A stretch of DNA of 64,000 nucleotides. It comes from Candidatus Obscuribacterales bacterium. Lineage in GTDB: Bacteria > Cyanobacteriota > Vampirovibrionia > Obscuribacterales > Obscuribacteraceae. How positions within the stretch are numbered: the first letter of the stretch is position 1; every line of letters starts with the position of its first letter. The translations under genes and the position numbers were made by a program. The stretch lies in the NCBI GenBank assembly GCA_020050835.1, contig JAGVKB010000137.1, forward strand, positions 1 through 64,000. Reading direction: 5' to 3'. Of this stretch, positions 1 through 8,598 are shown piece by piece. The notes under the pieces are model-generated. The model worked only from the letters and a program-made list of their open reading frames with translations, had not been told where the DNA came from and ran no database searches.

Positions 1-59
1 AAATTGACAGGGAGGATAGCGCAGCGGAGGACGGCGAGGAGACGTCCGAAGCGAAGCGG

Positions 60-2189
60 ATGGAGGCGCGGAGTGCGAGCGGCACGAGCACGGAGCGCTT
101 AAATGTAGACCTCGAGCCAAGCGAGCTCTATTTGAAGACGGAGCAATTGCTCTACTTCAGGCTAACCTTTTCCTTAGCCAGTCTTGGTGTCTCTTTGCTT
201 GTTGGCTATTTCGCGCGGGCCGAATTTGACCTAGCTCTAGTTGTCATCCTGATCTTTGTAGTAGCCATTTATTCCCTGCTCGGGCTCGACCTGCTCAAGC
301 GCGAAAGAGTAACCAGCGAGCCTGGCTTGATTAAGCTCAACACAGCATTTGTCGGACTGGACATTCTATCGCTCACCACGCTGGTGCACCTGACGCGGGG
401 CATCGATTCAGATCTTTACCTGCTTTACCTCTTGCCGATTCTTTTGGCGAGTCATACTTTTGGTCGCAAAGGAATCTACATTGCAGCCACCTGCGTGTCT
501 CTCTCTTACGTGGGAATCTTGTTGATAGAGAATTGCGATTACCTCCCTTATCTATTTGTGCGCGCAGAAGGATTGACCGGTCCATACGCTGAGCGCATCT
601 GGGTGCGAATTCTCTCTCGCAGCGCCATTCTTGTAACGGTCTCTTATATCTGGGGCGCATTTTGCGATCACATTTCGCAAGTGAGAGAACATGGAGCCAA
701 CCGCTTGCGAGAGCAGCTCAGTGCCAATCGCAAGCTAGTGACAGAGTCGCGCGCGCAGGCTGCTCGCGAGCACTTGATCAACACCATCAGCTCAGCAATC
801 AGAAGTACGCTCGATCTCAACCAAATTTTGACGACCACTATCACTCAGCTCAGTTCTGCGCTGAATGCATCGCGGTGTGCGATTGTCTGTCCGGCGGATG
901 GTCAAGACGACACGCCGCTAATCTGGGAGACCAGCCATGCCTCCCATCAGGGGCACAGCCATGAGAGATTCAGTCAGGACTTCTGCCAGTTCGTGCTGGA
1001 AAGGAAATCCAGCTATGAAGGCAAGGTTGAAGATGGCAGTATCAAGAAGACGTTCGTTTTCGATGAACCGATTAGAGAATGGGCGTTCCGTGAGGTCCGG
1101 GATGATTTGAGCCGGCTGTCATTTCGCTCCTTGGTTGTGCAGCCGATCATGTACGGGATAGAATCCAAGGGGGTTTTGCTGATCGCCGAATGTGAACGGC
1201 GTAGGCGTTGGACTTCCTCCGAGTTGGAGCTGATCAAGAGTGTGGCCGGACAGGTGGCTATTGCAATTGAGCATGCCCGGCTGATGGATCAGCTTTCTCG
1301 AAAGAACCGGGATCTACTACAGAAGAACTTGCAGCTAGATACCAAGAATCTCGAGCTGCGCAGCACGCAGTCTCAACTCATACATCAAGAGAAAATGGCA
1401 TCGCTGGGGCGGATGGTAGCTGGCATCGCTCACGAGCTGAACAATCCGATCAACTTCGTTCACGGCAACTTACCTTACTTGAAAGAGTATTTTGAAGATC
1501 TGAAGCGAATAGTAGCGGTTGGAGACAGCCTTGCCGTCGAGCATCGCGAGCAGTTGGTCAAGCTAAAGAATGAGTTGAAATACGACTTTCTGGTGACGGA
1601 TCTCGATCACATCATTGCTGATTTAGCCGAGGGTGCTGAGCGAATTCGTCAAATTATCAGGAATTTGCGCAGTTTCAGTCGGCTCGATGAGGCCGAGCTG
1701 AAGGAAGCTTCCATTGCTGAGGGCATTGAGTCGAGTCTCAAAATTTTGAATCAGTATTACGGCCGGGACAAAATTCCGGTCGAGTTGCATTTTGGTGAGA
1801 TGCCACCGGTCACCTGCTATCCCGGCCAACTCAACCAAGTTTGGATGAACTTGCTGTCAAATGCCGCCGAGGCAGTCAACTCGACCGATTCACCCCGGGT
1901 AACTATCAATGCCGAGCTTAAGGACGAATGGGTTCTGGTGACGGTGAGCGACAATGGGCCTGGCATAAAGGACCCGGATCAGAGTAAAATCTTTGAGCCC
2001 TTTTTCACGACTAAACCGGTCGGTCAAGGCACCGGTCTGGGGTTGTCCATCTGCCACTCTATTATTGAACGGCATGGCGGGCAGATCTGGTTCGAGACCG
2101 GCGCGGGTGAAGGGACCGCATTCAAGGTGAGGCTTCCGCTCAGGGCCAGACCGCAGGAGCCGCTGAAGGTGATGGCTGACGAGCAGTGA
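60..2189 (+). CDS. membrane sensor histidine kinase with GAF domain
   Basis: Likely senses a signal at the inner membrane and passes phosphate to a response regulator, most simply the one encoded 43 bases downstream. Seen: about six hydrophobic segments over residues 30-215, a GAF-like region at about 240-410, a short coiled coil, the phospho-acceptor H-box GIAHELNNP (His at about 458), the N-box QVWMNLLSNAAEAV, and the ATP-binding boxes DNGPGI and GTGLGLSI near the C-terminus. The family (HisKA plus HATPase_c) is certain; the signal is unknown. The frame stays open to the left window edge, so the ATG at 60 is only a placeholder and the true start may lie outside. Confidence 0.9.
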   Translation: MEARSASGTSTERLNVDLEPSELYLKTEQLLYFRLTFSLASLGVSLLVGYFARAEFDLALVVILIFVVAIYSLLGLDLLKRERVTSEPGLIKLNTAFVGLDILSLTTLVHLTRGIDSDLYLLYLLPILLASHTFGRKGIYIAATCVSLSYVGILLIENCDYLPYLFVRAEGLTGPYAERIWVRILSRSAILVTVSYIWGAFCDHISQVREHGANRLREQLSANRKLVTESRAQAAREHLINTISSAIRSTLDLNQILTTTITQLSSALNASRCAIVCPADGQDDTPLIWETSHASHQGHSHERFSQDFCQFVLERKSSYEGKVEDGSIKKTFVFDEPIREWAFREVRDDLSRLSFRSLVVQPIMYGIESKGVLLIAECERRRRWTSSELELIKSVAGQVAIAIEHARLMDQLSRKNRDLLQKNLQLDTKNLELRSTQSQLIHQEKMASLGRMVAGIAHELNNPINFVHGNLPYLKEYFEDLKRIVAVGDSLAVEHREQLVKLKNELKYDFLVTDLDHIIADLAEGAERIRQIIRNLRSFSRLDEAELKEASIAEGIESSLKILNQYYGRDKIPVELHFGEMPPVTCYPGQLNQVWMNLLSNAAEAVNSTDSPRVTINAELKDEWVLVTVSDNGPGIKDPDQSKIFEPFFTTKPVGQGTGLGLSICHSIIERHGGQIWFETGAGEGTAFKVRLPLRARPQEPLKVMADEQ

Positions 2190-2232
2190 TGGATGTTTGG
2201 GTTAGGCGGCGGGAAGCAAGGGGCAAGCGAGC

Positions 2233-3393
2233 ATGGAATTCCACCATAAGATCCTGGTCGTAGACGACGAGCCCGCCAATCTCAGGCTTTTACAGCGGGT
2301 GCTCGGACAGGACTATGATGTGCTGTCGGCCGGCGGCGGCGCCGAGGCGCTTGAGCTGCTGAAAGACAATGAAGTAAGTTTGATTATCACGGATCAGCGG
2401 ATGCCGGTAATGAGCGGCGTGCAGCTGCTCGAACACTCTTTGACTATCTGTCCGGAGGCAATCAAGATCTTGCTTACCGGCTATACGGATGTGCAGTCTT
2501 TGATTGACGCGATCAATTCCGGACACGTGTATAAATACATTCCTAAGCCGTGGGACGCCGATGAGCTCAAGCTTACGGTCAAGCGCGCGCTCGAGACGTT
2601 CGAACTCAAGAAGCGAAATGAAGTTCTACTCAATGACCTCAAGCAAGCGCTGGTCCAGCTTGAAGATCTTTCGATGGGAACCATAACGGCTCTGGCCGAC
2701 GCGCTCGATGCAAAGTGCGACTATACGTCCGGACATAGTCTGAGAGTTAGCCGGTATGCTGTTGCAATCGGAAAGGTTTGCGAATTGAACGATGCTGAGT
2801 TGAAGGATCTTGAACTGGCAGGCATCCTTCATGATGTCGGAAAGATCGGTGTGCCGGAATCAATCTTGTGGAAACCGGCACGCCTGACGCCTGAAGAGCA
2901 AGCGATTATGGCGCAGCATCCGGTTCGGAGCGCGCAAATAATCGGTGATATACCGATCTTAAGTCGGGCCAAGCTCTGGGTGATGCACCACCACGAGTAT
3001 ATGGACGGCTCAGGCTATCCGCATCGGCTGATCGGTGAAAAGATCCCGGTAGGCTCCAGGATACTCCTGGTAGCCGATGCTTATGATGCAATGACCAGCG
3101 ACCGGCCGTATCGCAAGGCGATCGGGCATGAAAAGGCGGTGGTAGAACTGCGCAAGAATGCTGGCACACAGTTCGATGGCAAAATGGTTGAGGCGCTCCT
3201 GTCGACTGTCGGTGAAGGTGGAGATAATCTCAAAGGCGGGATTCCGGAGAGTTTTCTCGGGCTGAAGTTGAATGCAATAGATCCATTGCAGATTGGAAGA
3301 CAGTATCAGGCTGAATCAGAACGCCTTTCTCGCCTGGCTGAGCTGGAGAAAAGGCAGGAGATTGCGGCTGCCGAGGAAGGGACAAAGAGCTGA
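2233..3393 (+). CDS. response regulator with HD-GYP phosphodiesterase domain
   Basis: RpfG-type two-domain protein: a receiver domain followed by an HD-GYP domain, a family that hydrolyses cyclic di-GMP. The receiver has VVDDE near the N-terminus and the phospho-acceptor Asp at about residue 54 in ITDQRMP. The HD motif is HDVGKIG (residues 200-206) and the signature DGSGYP follows at about 258-263, so the catalytic set looks intact. It is probably the partner of the upstream kinase and probably in one operon with it. The C-terminal 54 residues are encoded in DNA that also codes, on the other strand, for the end of the glycosyltransferase gene. Phosphorylation-controlled c-di-GMP breakdown is inference from the family. 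Confidence 0.92.
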   Translation: MEFHHKILVVDDEPANLRLLQRVLGQDYDVLSAGGGAEALELLKDNEVSLIITDQRMPVMSGVQLLEHSLTICPEAIKILLTGYTDVQSLIDAINSGHVYKYIPKPWDADELKLTVKRALETFELKKRNEVLLNDLKQALVQLEDLSMGTITALADALDAKCDYTSGHSLRVSRYAVAIGKVCELNDAELKDLELAGILHDVGKIGVPESILWKPARLTPEEQAIMAQHPVRSAQIIGDIPILSRAKLWVMHHHEYMDGSGYPHRLIGEKIPVGSRILLVADAYDAMTSDRPYRKAIGHEKAVVELRKNAGTQFDGKMVEALLSTVGEGGDNLKGGIPESFLGLKLNAIDPLQIGRQYQAESERLSRLAELEKRQEIAAAEEGTKS

Positions 3394-4402
3394 GCGGTTG
3401 TCCGCGCAGAGCGCAAAATCGCTGGTCGGGTGGTAGCAGTTTGTGCTCGTCGGTTGGTCCAAACAACGCGACAATCGGGGTTCTGAGCGCGACGGCCAGA
3501 TGCATCGGCGCTGAATCGACGCAGATCATCAGATCGCAAAGCGAAATTATTCCGCCTAAATCTGAAAGGTTCTTGGTCTTTCCGGCGACCGATACCAGTC
3601 TGGTGCCGGCTGTGCGTTGCTCGAGATCGGTGATGATCTCTCTGTCGTCGGGACCGCCTGCCAGGATAGGCTGAAGGTCGTCTCGCTCGCAAAGACGACT
3701 GATCAGGTCAGCCCAGCTGTCCGTGCTCCAGGTTTTGATAATGCCCTTTTCGATTGCCAGGCGGCTGGTGCCGGGATGAACCAAGATCAGTTTCTTGCGG
3801 GGGCAGCGCTTGGCGCTTGCCGACTGTTGCGACTGCTGGTTTGGGCTGGCACTGTAAGTGGTATCAACTCCGAGGGTCGAAAGTAGCTCGCTCATCGCTG
3901 CTCGTGTCTCAGCTGCGGCGGTAATGGCCGGTGGCTTGGCTCGTTCGTGAATATTCAGTCCCGATACCAGATCGTGATACATATCTGCGGCGTATTGATT
4001 CCGGTTTAACCTTATCGGGTTGGTAAGCAGCGTCCTGGCAAGCCATCCGGAGTCGTATCCGACGCGTATCGGGATGCCGGACAAAAAGAGCAGAAGTGAT
4101 ACCAGCGGCGAACTGCCCGAAGACAATACCAGGTCATAGCCGCCTTCTTTCAGCAAGCCGAGCAGTTCAAGCAGTCCCGCTGCCGATAACGGTCTTTGCT
4201 TGATATCAAAAGTGATGGTGGCATCGAGCAGAGTGGTGACTTGTGCAATTGATTTTGAGCGCGGCTCAAGCAAAAGGGTGATATGCCAGTCGCGATGCCG
4301 GGCGCGGATGGTCTCCAGCGTCGGAAGGAAAAGCACCTCGTCTCCGATTCCGCCGAAGTTTATAGCAAGCAGCTTAGTTCTTCTTGGTTGCAGCCGATTC
4401 AT
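3230..4402 (-). CDS. glycosyltransferase family 9 protein (heptosyltransferase-like)
   Basis: Probable sugar transferase of the ADP-heptose:LPS heptosyltransferase type, acting on lipopolysaccharide or another surface glycan at the cytoplasmic face of the membrane. Seen: N-terminal INFGGIGDEVLFLPTL, a central LVHPGTSR, the donor-binding stretch GGIISLCDLMICVDSAPMH, and VALFGPTDE, all in the order expected for GT9. The C-terminal helix region (QPDTVFQSAMDLL) also fits the family, which argues that the gene really reads 164 bases into the convergent HD-GYP gene. The ATG at 4402 lies at the divergent boundary with the LCP gene. The acceptor sugar cannot be told from sequence. Confidence 0.82.
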   Translation of the reverse strand: MNRLQPRRTKLLAINFGGIGDEVLFLPTLETIRARHRDWHITLLLEPRSKSIAQVTTLLDATITFDIKQRPLSAAGLLELLGLLKEGGYDLVLSSGSSPLVSLLLFLSGIPIRVGYDSGWLARTLLTNPIRLNRNQYAADMYHDLVSGLNIHERAKPPAITAAAETRAAMSELLSTLGVDTTYSASPNQQSQQSASAKRCPRKKLILVHPGTSRLAIEKGIIKTWSTDSWADLISRLCERDDLQPILAGGPDDREIITDLEQRTAGTRLVSVAGKTKNLSDLGGIISLCDLMICVDSAPMHLAVALRTPIVALFGPTDEHKLLPPDQRFCALRGQPLSSLSLPRQPQSPAFSPAQPGEKGVLIQPDTVFQSAMDLLHSTSARENSPESRL

Positions 4403-4463
4403 GTGTGCTCGTCCGGCAGGAATTCCGACCTCGACGTATAATATCCCAGGAGTACACAGAACA

Positions 4464-5687
4464 TTGAAGTCTACTAACTGGTTTTTTCTTTTTATTTTCG
4501 CTGCTGTTCTTGGCGTCGGAGTCGGCTACATCGTAACGCTCCTGGTGCGGCCTACGCTCTTGCCTCCGGCTCTGCGTTGGGGCAGCTTGACGCAGCCTAC
4601 TACTGTGATGTTCCTGGGGGTGGATGTTACATATACGCATGACGGCAGGCGAATCAAGGCTGATCCGGCAGCTTTTAACGGACGATCCGATACCATTTTG
4701 GTCGCTCGCCTGGATCCGATTCGCAATAAAGTGATGATTCTGTCGATTCCGCGCGATACGCAAGTTCATATTGCCGGTCACGGCACTCAAAAAATAAATG
4801 CTGCTAATGCGCTCGGTGGACCGGCGCTTGCCAGAGAGGTAATCGGCGGACTCCTGGGCGTGCCTGTCGACCACTACATAATTCTCAACGTGCACGGGCT
4901 GGTGGAGCTGGTCAACGAATTGGGCGGTATCACGGTCGAAATCCCCAAACGGATGAAGTATATGGATTGGACAGCCAAGCTCAAGATCGATCTTCAGCCG
5001 GGCTTTCATACGCTGACTGGTAATCAATCAATGGGGTTCGTCCGCTTCCGGCACGACGCTCTGGGTGATATCGGCCGGATTCAGCGCCAGGAAATTTTCA
5101 TGCGGGCGGTGATGGATAAGGCGCTAAAACCAGAATCCTGGAGCCATATTCCGCGCCTGATTGAAATAGGCCGGAGTTACGTTTTATCTGATCTTAGCGA
5201 CGCTCAACTGGTAAGTATCGCCACTTTCGTCAAGGCTGTGCCGAAGGCGCAACAGATGCTGGTTATGATGCCCGGCCGTTTCTCCGGAACCGGCGACTGG
5301 CTGGTAGATGCTCAAGACGTCAGGCAGATTGCTGCGCGGATGGTCGGGTCAAGCTGGCCGCAAGCCAATAAGACAGAGGTGCATGTCACCATCGAAAATG
5401 CTAGTAGCCATGCCGATCTCGGCCAGAAGCTTTCGCGTATCTTGCGCGCGCGTGGCTACGACGTGGTGGCAGTCAGGCGCCCGGCGGATTCGGAGACGGC
5501 AAGGCGAGACCAGACCAGGATTATTGCCCAGCGGGCTAATCCGGAAGATGCAGAGATGCTTCAAATCGATCTCGGCAATCGAGGCGAACTGGTTGTTGCC
5601 TCGGTGGGTGATATACAAAGCGCGGTCACAATTGTGGCCGGCGACGATCTTGTGCCGTTGGTCGACCAGTACTCAGCGGCAAAATAG
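4464..5687 (+). CDS. LytR-CpsA-Psr (LCP) family cell-wall glycopolymer transferase
   Basis: LCP proteins attach glycopolymers to peptidoglycan outside the inner membrane. Seen: one N-terminal membrane segment (WFFLFIFAAVLGVGVGY), then the LCP domain with SDTILVARL, SIPRDT, and the hallmark FVRFRHDALGDIGRIQRQ carrying the conserved Arg and Asp residues; the C-terminal 130 residues resemble the LytR_C domain. I chose TTG at 4464 because AGGAG sits 11 bases upstream and the membrane anchor follows at once; an in-frame ATG at 4401 and the open frame further upstream would run into the divergent glycosyltransferase gene. The neighbouring glycosyltransferase may build the glycan it transfers (inference). 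Confidence 0.88.
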   Translation: MKSTNWFFLFIFAAVLGVGVGYIVTLLVRPTLLPPALRWGSLTQPTTVMFLGVDVTYTHDGRRIKADPAAFNGRSDTILVARLDPIRNKVMILSIPRDTQVHIAGHGTQKINAANALGGPALAREVIGGLLGVPVDHYIILNVHGLVELVNELGGITVEIPKRMKYMDWTAKLKIDLQPGFHTLTGNQSMGFVRFRHDALGDIGRIQRQEIFMRAVMDKALKPESWSHIPRLIEIGRSYVLSDLSDAQLVSIATFVKAVPKAQQMLVMMPGRFSGTGDWLVDAQDVRQIAARMVGSSWPQANKTEVHVTIENASSHADLGQKLSRILRARGYDVVAVRRPADSETARRDQTRIIAQRANPEDAEMLQIDLGNRGELVVASVGDIQSAVTIVAGDDLVPLVDQYSAAK

Positions 5688-5783
5688 CTTGCCAGCCTGA
5701 ATGGCACGCAGATTGGGGAAGTTTTCGTTACGAGTGCGGGCGGAAATCTTCAGACAATATTATTTTGTTTGCAATTTATCCCT

Positions 5784-5812
5784 TTGACCACTAGGATGCT
5801 GTAGTGTAGAGT
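5784..5812 (+). promoter_or_regulatory. sigma70-type promoter for the 79-residue small gene
   Basis: TTGACC at 5784-5789 and TAGAGT at 5807-5812 are separated by 17 bases. Predicted transcription start near 5819 gives a leader of about 27 bases before the ATG at 5846. Confidence 0.5.
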
Positions 5813-5845
5813 GTTTCAGTATTTTGGCGTAAAAAGGCAGGCAAC

Positions 5846-6085
5846 ATGATCCATTACGTATATGCAACTCGGGGCGGTTATCTATACCTGGTCGGACGTT
5901 ACAGCAATCGTCCAAAGGTTCAGGAGGCCGGCGAGTTTGTATTATCGGTGCCTGATAAAACGCCCCAAGTGCAGATTGATACGCTCGCGCATCGTCGTTT
6001 CATGGAGCACCTGCGCCGTCCGCGTAAAGTCGCTCACGATCGCCACCGTGCTGGAAGCCCCGAGCGCGAGCTTGTGACCGTCTAG
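5846..6085 (+). CDS. small hypothetical protein, 79 residues
   Basis: Not recognised. The product starts MIHYVYATRGGYLYLVGR and has a basic, His/Arg-rich C-terminal third. Support for a real gene comes from its setting rather than from homology: a promoter-like pair at 5784-5812, AAGGCAGG a few bases before the ATG, and a hairpin terminator 28 bases after the stop, so it looks like a complete one-gene transcript. A second frame (5862-6077) is open over the same stretch but lacks these signals. The segment could alternatively be a non-coding RNA. Confidence 0.5.
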   Translation: MIHYVYATRGGYLYLVGRYSNRPKVQEAGEFVLSVPDKTPQVQIDTLAHRRFMEHLRRPRKVAHDRHRAGSPERELVTV

Positions 6086-6113
6086 TTCGTTTGGCGGCAG
6101 CCAAAAATTTCGC

Positions 6114-6146
6114 AGGACCTCCCGAACGCGGGCGGTCCTGTTTTTC
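6114..6146 (+). terminator. rho-independent terminator
   Basis: AGGACC-T-CCCG, loop AACG, CGGG-C-GGTCCT, followed by GTTTTTC. One T/C mismatch interrupts a 10-pair stem. It closes the small gene at 5846-6085. Confidence 0.75.
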
Positions 6147-6787
6147 GCTAGTCCTCTATTGCTGCTGATAAAGATACCGTATTCATTTGATGGCAATTGA
6201 TTGCAATCAAGTAGCGGGCATTCAATCGCCAGTTTGGAATAAACAGCTTGCTCGCAACGCTGGTAGTCAGTAGCCTATAATTCGCAAAAGATTGAGCAAG
6301 TCTAATGATAGCTTGAAAATAAGTTCAGCAATTGCTCCCCTGACAGGGTGATTTTAAGACCAAGCTAAGCTACATTCGGGACTGCTTTGAGTGAGGTAAA
6401 CACTGATCTGCTGCCGCTTGGAAAGGTTGAAGGTAAAAAATGGGAGAGGGGAATTTGCACTTGGTAAGATTAAGCGGCGTTATTTTCCAAGTGGTGTTGG
6501 GCAAACTCCCTTTGTGTGGATTTCTCGGGAATTGATGGTGGTGTCCAACCACCGGAACTTGCTTTGGCAAGTCTGGAAATAACACGAGCTTGGATTTCAG
6601 CAACTCTTGAATTAGTCGGCGCGAGGGAACTCGAGCCGGTCGGTGTCACTTTAGTAGTGAACTCTCGAGAAATCAGATGCGGCGGTGGCTCTTCGGAAAT
6701 GGAATATGCGCGGTGGTATTCAGACGAGTAATTCGATGTGAGCGGTACATACGAAGCTCGCCATGGAAAATGCAAGGAAGGTAAATC
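6147..6787. other. long non-coding stretch before the pilin gene
   Basis: No recognisable gene. It holds a perfect TATAAT at 6276-6281 without a good -35 box at normal spacing, a 31-codon frame at 6440-6535 (start MGEGNLHLVRLSG) that has AAGGT seven bases before its ATG, and overlapping weak frames on both strands (6516-6731 plus, 6470-6775 minus) that lack ribosome binding sites. If transcription starts near 6288 the pilin mRNA has a leader of about 500 bases. The segment may carry an untranslated leader or a small RNA; this is not resolved. Confidence 0.4.
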
Positions 6788-7345
6788 ATGATAGGAAAAT
6801 TGAGAACGCTCAGAGGTAGCAAGGGTTTCACGCTCATTGAGCTCCTTGTCGTTGTGATCATTATCGGGATTCTAGCTGCGATCGCGCTACCAAACTTTAT
6901 CGGCGTACAAGATAAGGCTCGGGCAGCATCGGTCAAAGCCAACATGCGCACCACGCAGATCTCTGCTGAATCGTTCGCCACTGATAATGGTGGCACATAT
7001 CCTCCAGCTAAGCCTGATGGCAGTAATACATTCTCGAGCTACTTCCCGGGTGGCAGCTCCGGTGGAACGACGGTCGGCAACGCACCGGTCAATCCATTCA
7101 CCAACGCGGCGGCCTGGACGGACTTCGTGTCAATCAGCGTCAGCAACGTACCGACAGAGCGTTTGAAAGCGCCTGGATCGGCTGCGGTTGCCGGCAGCGC
7201 GCAAGGACAGATCGGGTACGGCGGTATTGGTACTGCTGCTAGTGGCACCAACGCGGTATCGTACGCGATTGAAGGGGTGGACTCAGCTAAGAACGCGTTA
7301 TCTGGCAGCGCACCGGGTACCAGCTTGGTGCTCTCCAACCAGTAG
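6788..7345 (+). CDS. type IV pilin / pseudopilin-like protein
   Basis: Short basic leader followed by GFTLIELLVVVIIIGILAAI, the class III prepilin signal: cleavage and N-methylation are expected between Gly and Phe, with Glu at position +5 of the mature protein. The mature part has ALPNFIGVQDKARAASVKAN, the start of the long pilin helix, then a Gly/Ser/Ala-rich globular region typical of major pilins or GspG-like pseudopilins; no cysteine pair is visible. AAGGAAGG stands 6 bases before the ATG. Expected site is the inner membrane and then an assembled fibre. No assembly ATPase or prepilin peptidase lies in the window, so type IV pilus versus type II secretion cannot be decided. Confidence 0.88.
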   Translation: MIGKLRTLRGSKGFTLIELLVVVIIIGILAAIALPNFIGVQDKARAASVKANMRTTQISAESFATDNGGTYPPAKPDGSNTFSSYFPGGSSGGTTVGNAPVNPFTNAAAWTDFVSISVSNVPTERLKAPGSAAVAGSAQGQIGYGGIGTAASGTNAVSYAIEGVDSAKNALSGSAPGTSLVLSNQ

Positions 7346-7803
7346 ATTCGTACACACGGACCAGTTATATGCAAGCGCGGGATGGACAGCGGGAGCAATT
7401 TGTCTGAAAAGACTTGACTCCTTTCCCTCCGGGAAGAGAAATGAGGCGGCGGTGGTTGTGTTGATAACAGCTACTTGCATATTGGGAATGATGGTGGGTT
7501 CCGCAACTCGAAAGAGCTTGCGGAATTCTCCGTTAATCCAAGGAAGGTCCAATCATCCCTGCGTCTTGGATGCTGTCCAATCAATGAATCGGCGCTCGGT
7601 TTGAGCAAATTCTAGAAAGTATCGGGTTGCTAAGCGCTGGCGGTTTCCGTCATGCCGCTGGCAATCCGAAGCTTTTGGAAGGATGGATAGGTTAGCTCTC
7701 CACGCCGTTGGGCGCGTCTAAGCTATCTTTCTGTCTTCAAGGGTAAGCAAAGATTACTCAACTGGTGTAGAGTTTGACACAGAATCCGGGCGATGGGTGA
7801 AGG
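7346..7803. other. intergenic stretch, no confident gene
   Basis: The only notable content is a short plus-strand frame ending at 7604 whose codons from a GTG at 7452 spell a hydrophobic stretch (VVVLITATCILGMMVG) followed by basic residues. It has no clear ribosome binding site. A TTGACA at 7773-7778 precedes the next gene, but no matching -10 box is visible. Confidence 0.35.
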
Positions 7804-7815
7804 TTGAAGAGGTCT

Positions 7816-8598
7816 ATGGGCCGGCTGCTGACTGGGCAAACCATAAAATCAACCGCTGTTTTAATCAGCATTTGGCTCGTTCTGGCCGCTGTCATTCATT
7901 TTAGCCATGTACGAATGCTGGCGCTGCTTGCCAATCGGCAGGCCGGCACTGCCGATAGTGGCGGACTGATTCCGCAAGCTGCGGTGATCAAGCCGTTTAC
8001 GCTTGGCTACGATCAATTGATTGCTGATTGCTGGTGGTTGGCATTTGTCCAGTACTACGGAAATAGCAAGGCGCGCGAAAAGGATCACTGTCGCCTAGCG
8101 TACAACTACCTGGATCTGATCACGCAGCTCGATCCCCGATTTACATTGCCGTATTGGTTTTCGGCCTTTGCGGTCGGATCTGAAGGCAAGCGGCCGGACC
8201 TCGCTGAAAAGATAATAGATCGTGGCGTCCGCTCCAATCAAGACGACTGGTATCTGCCGTTTATAGCCGGGGTCAATCTGTACCTTTTCGCGCATAATGA
8301 CCGCGCTGCCGCCAAGTATTACCGGGCAGCCGCTCGCTATCCCAACGCTCCTAAATGGCTGTCCCGAGAGGCCGATATCTTAGAGGCCCGCATGCCGACC
8401 TTGCTGAAGCAGGTCAATACTTGGGCTAGCATCTACAATTCAAGCGACGATCTGTTAGTCAAGCGCGAAGCCGCTGCAAAATTGCAAGAGCTCTGGTTGA
8501 CCATCTATCGTACGGTTCCAAGCCAGGCTGCTCGGGAGCGAGCAGTCGCCGAGCTCAAGTTGTTGGGCGTCGAAGTAATCCAAGAGGAGAAGAAGTGA
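7816..8598 (+). CDS. hypothetical membrane-anchored protein with TPR-like helices
   Basis: Function unknown. An N-terminal hydrophobic segment (STAVLISIWLVLAAVIHF) suggests an inner-membrane anchor; the rest is helical with paired aromatic/Ala helices such as RAAAKYYRAAARYPNAPKW, which resembles TPR repeats. It overlaps the next gene by four bases (GTGA), so the two are probably translated together and the protein probably works with the aminopropyltransferase-like proteins encoded next. I prefer the ATG at 7816, which has AGAGG just upstream; an in-frame TTG at 7804 would add four residues. Confidence 0.65.
   Translation: MGRLLTGQTIKSTAVLISIWLVLAAVIHFSHVRMLALLANRQAGTADSGGLIPQAAVIKPFTLGYDQLIADCWWLAFVQYYGNSKAREKDHCRLAYNYLDLITQLDPRFTLPYWFSAFAVGSEGKRPDLAEKIIDRGVRSNQDDWYLPFIAGVNLYLFAHNDRAAAKYYRAAARYPNAPKWLSREADILEARMPTLLKQVNTWASIYNSSDDLLVKREAAAKLQELWLTIYRTVPSQAARERAVAELKLLGVEVIQEEKK

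Noticed and set aside
4200-4463. Upstream extension of the LCP frame
   Set aside because: The added residues lie antisense to the glycosyltransferase start and show no signal or domain content.
6470-6775. 101-codon minus-strand frame before the pilin gene
   Set aside because: No ribosome site, no recognisable content and competing frames on the other strand.
7452-7604. 50-codon frame with a hydrophobic stretch after the pilin gene
   Set aside because: No ribosome site before the GTG; could be a remnant but this cannot be shown.
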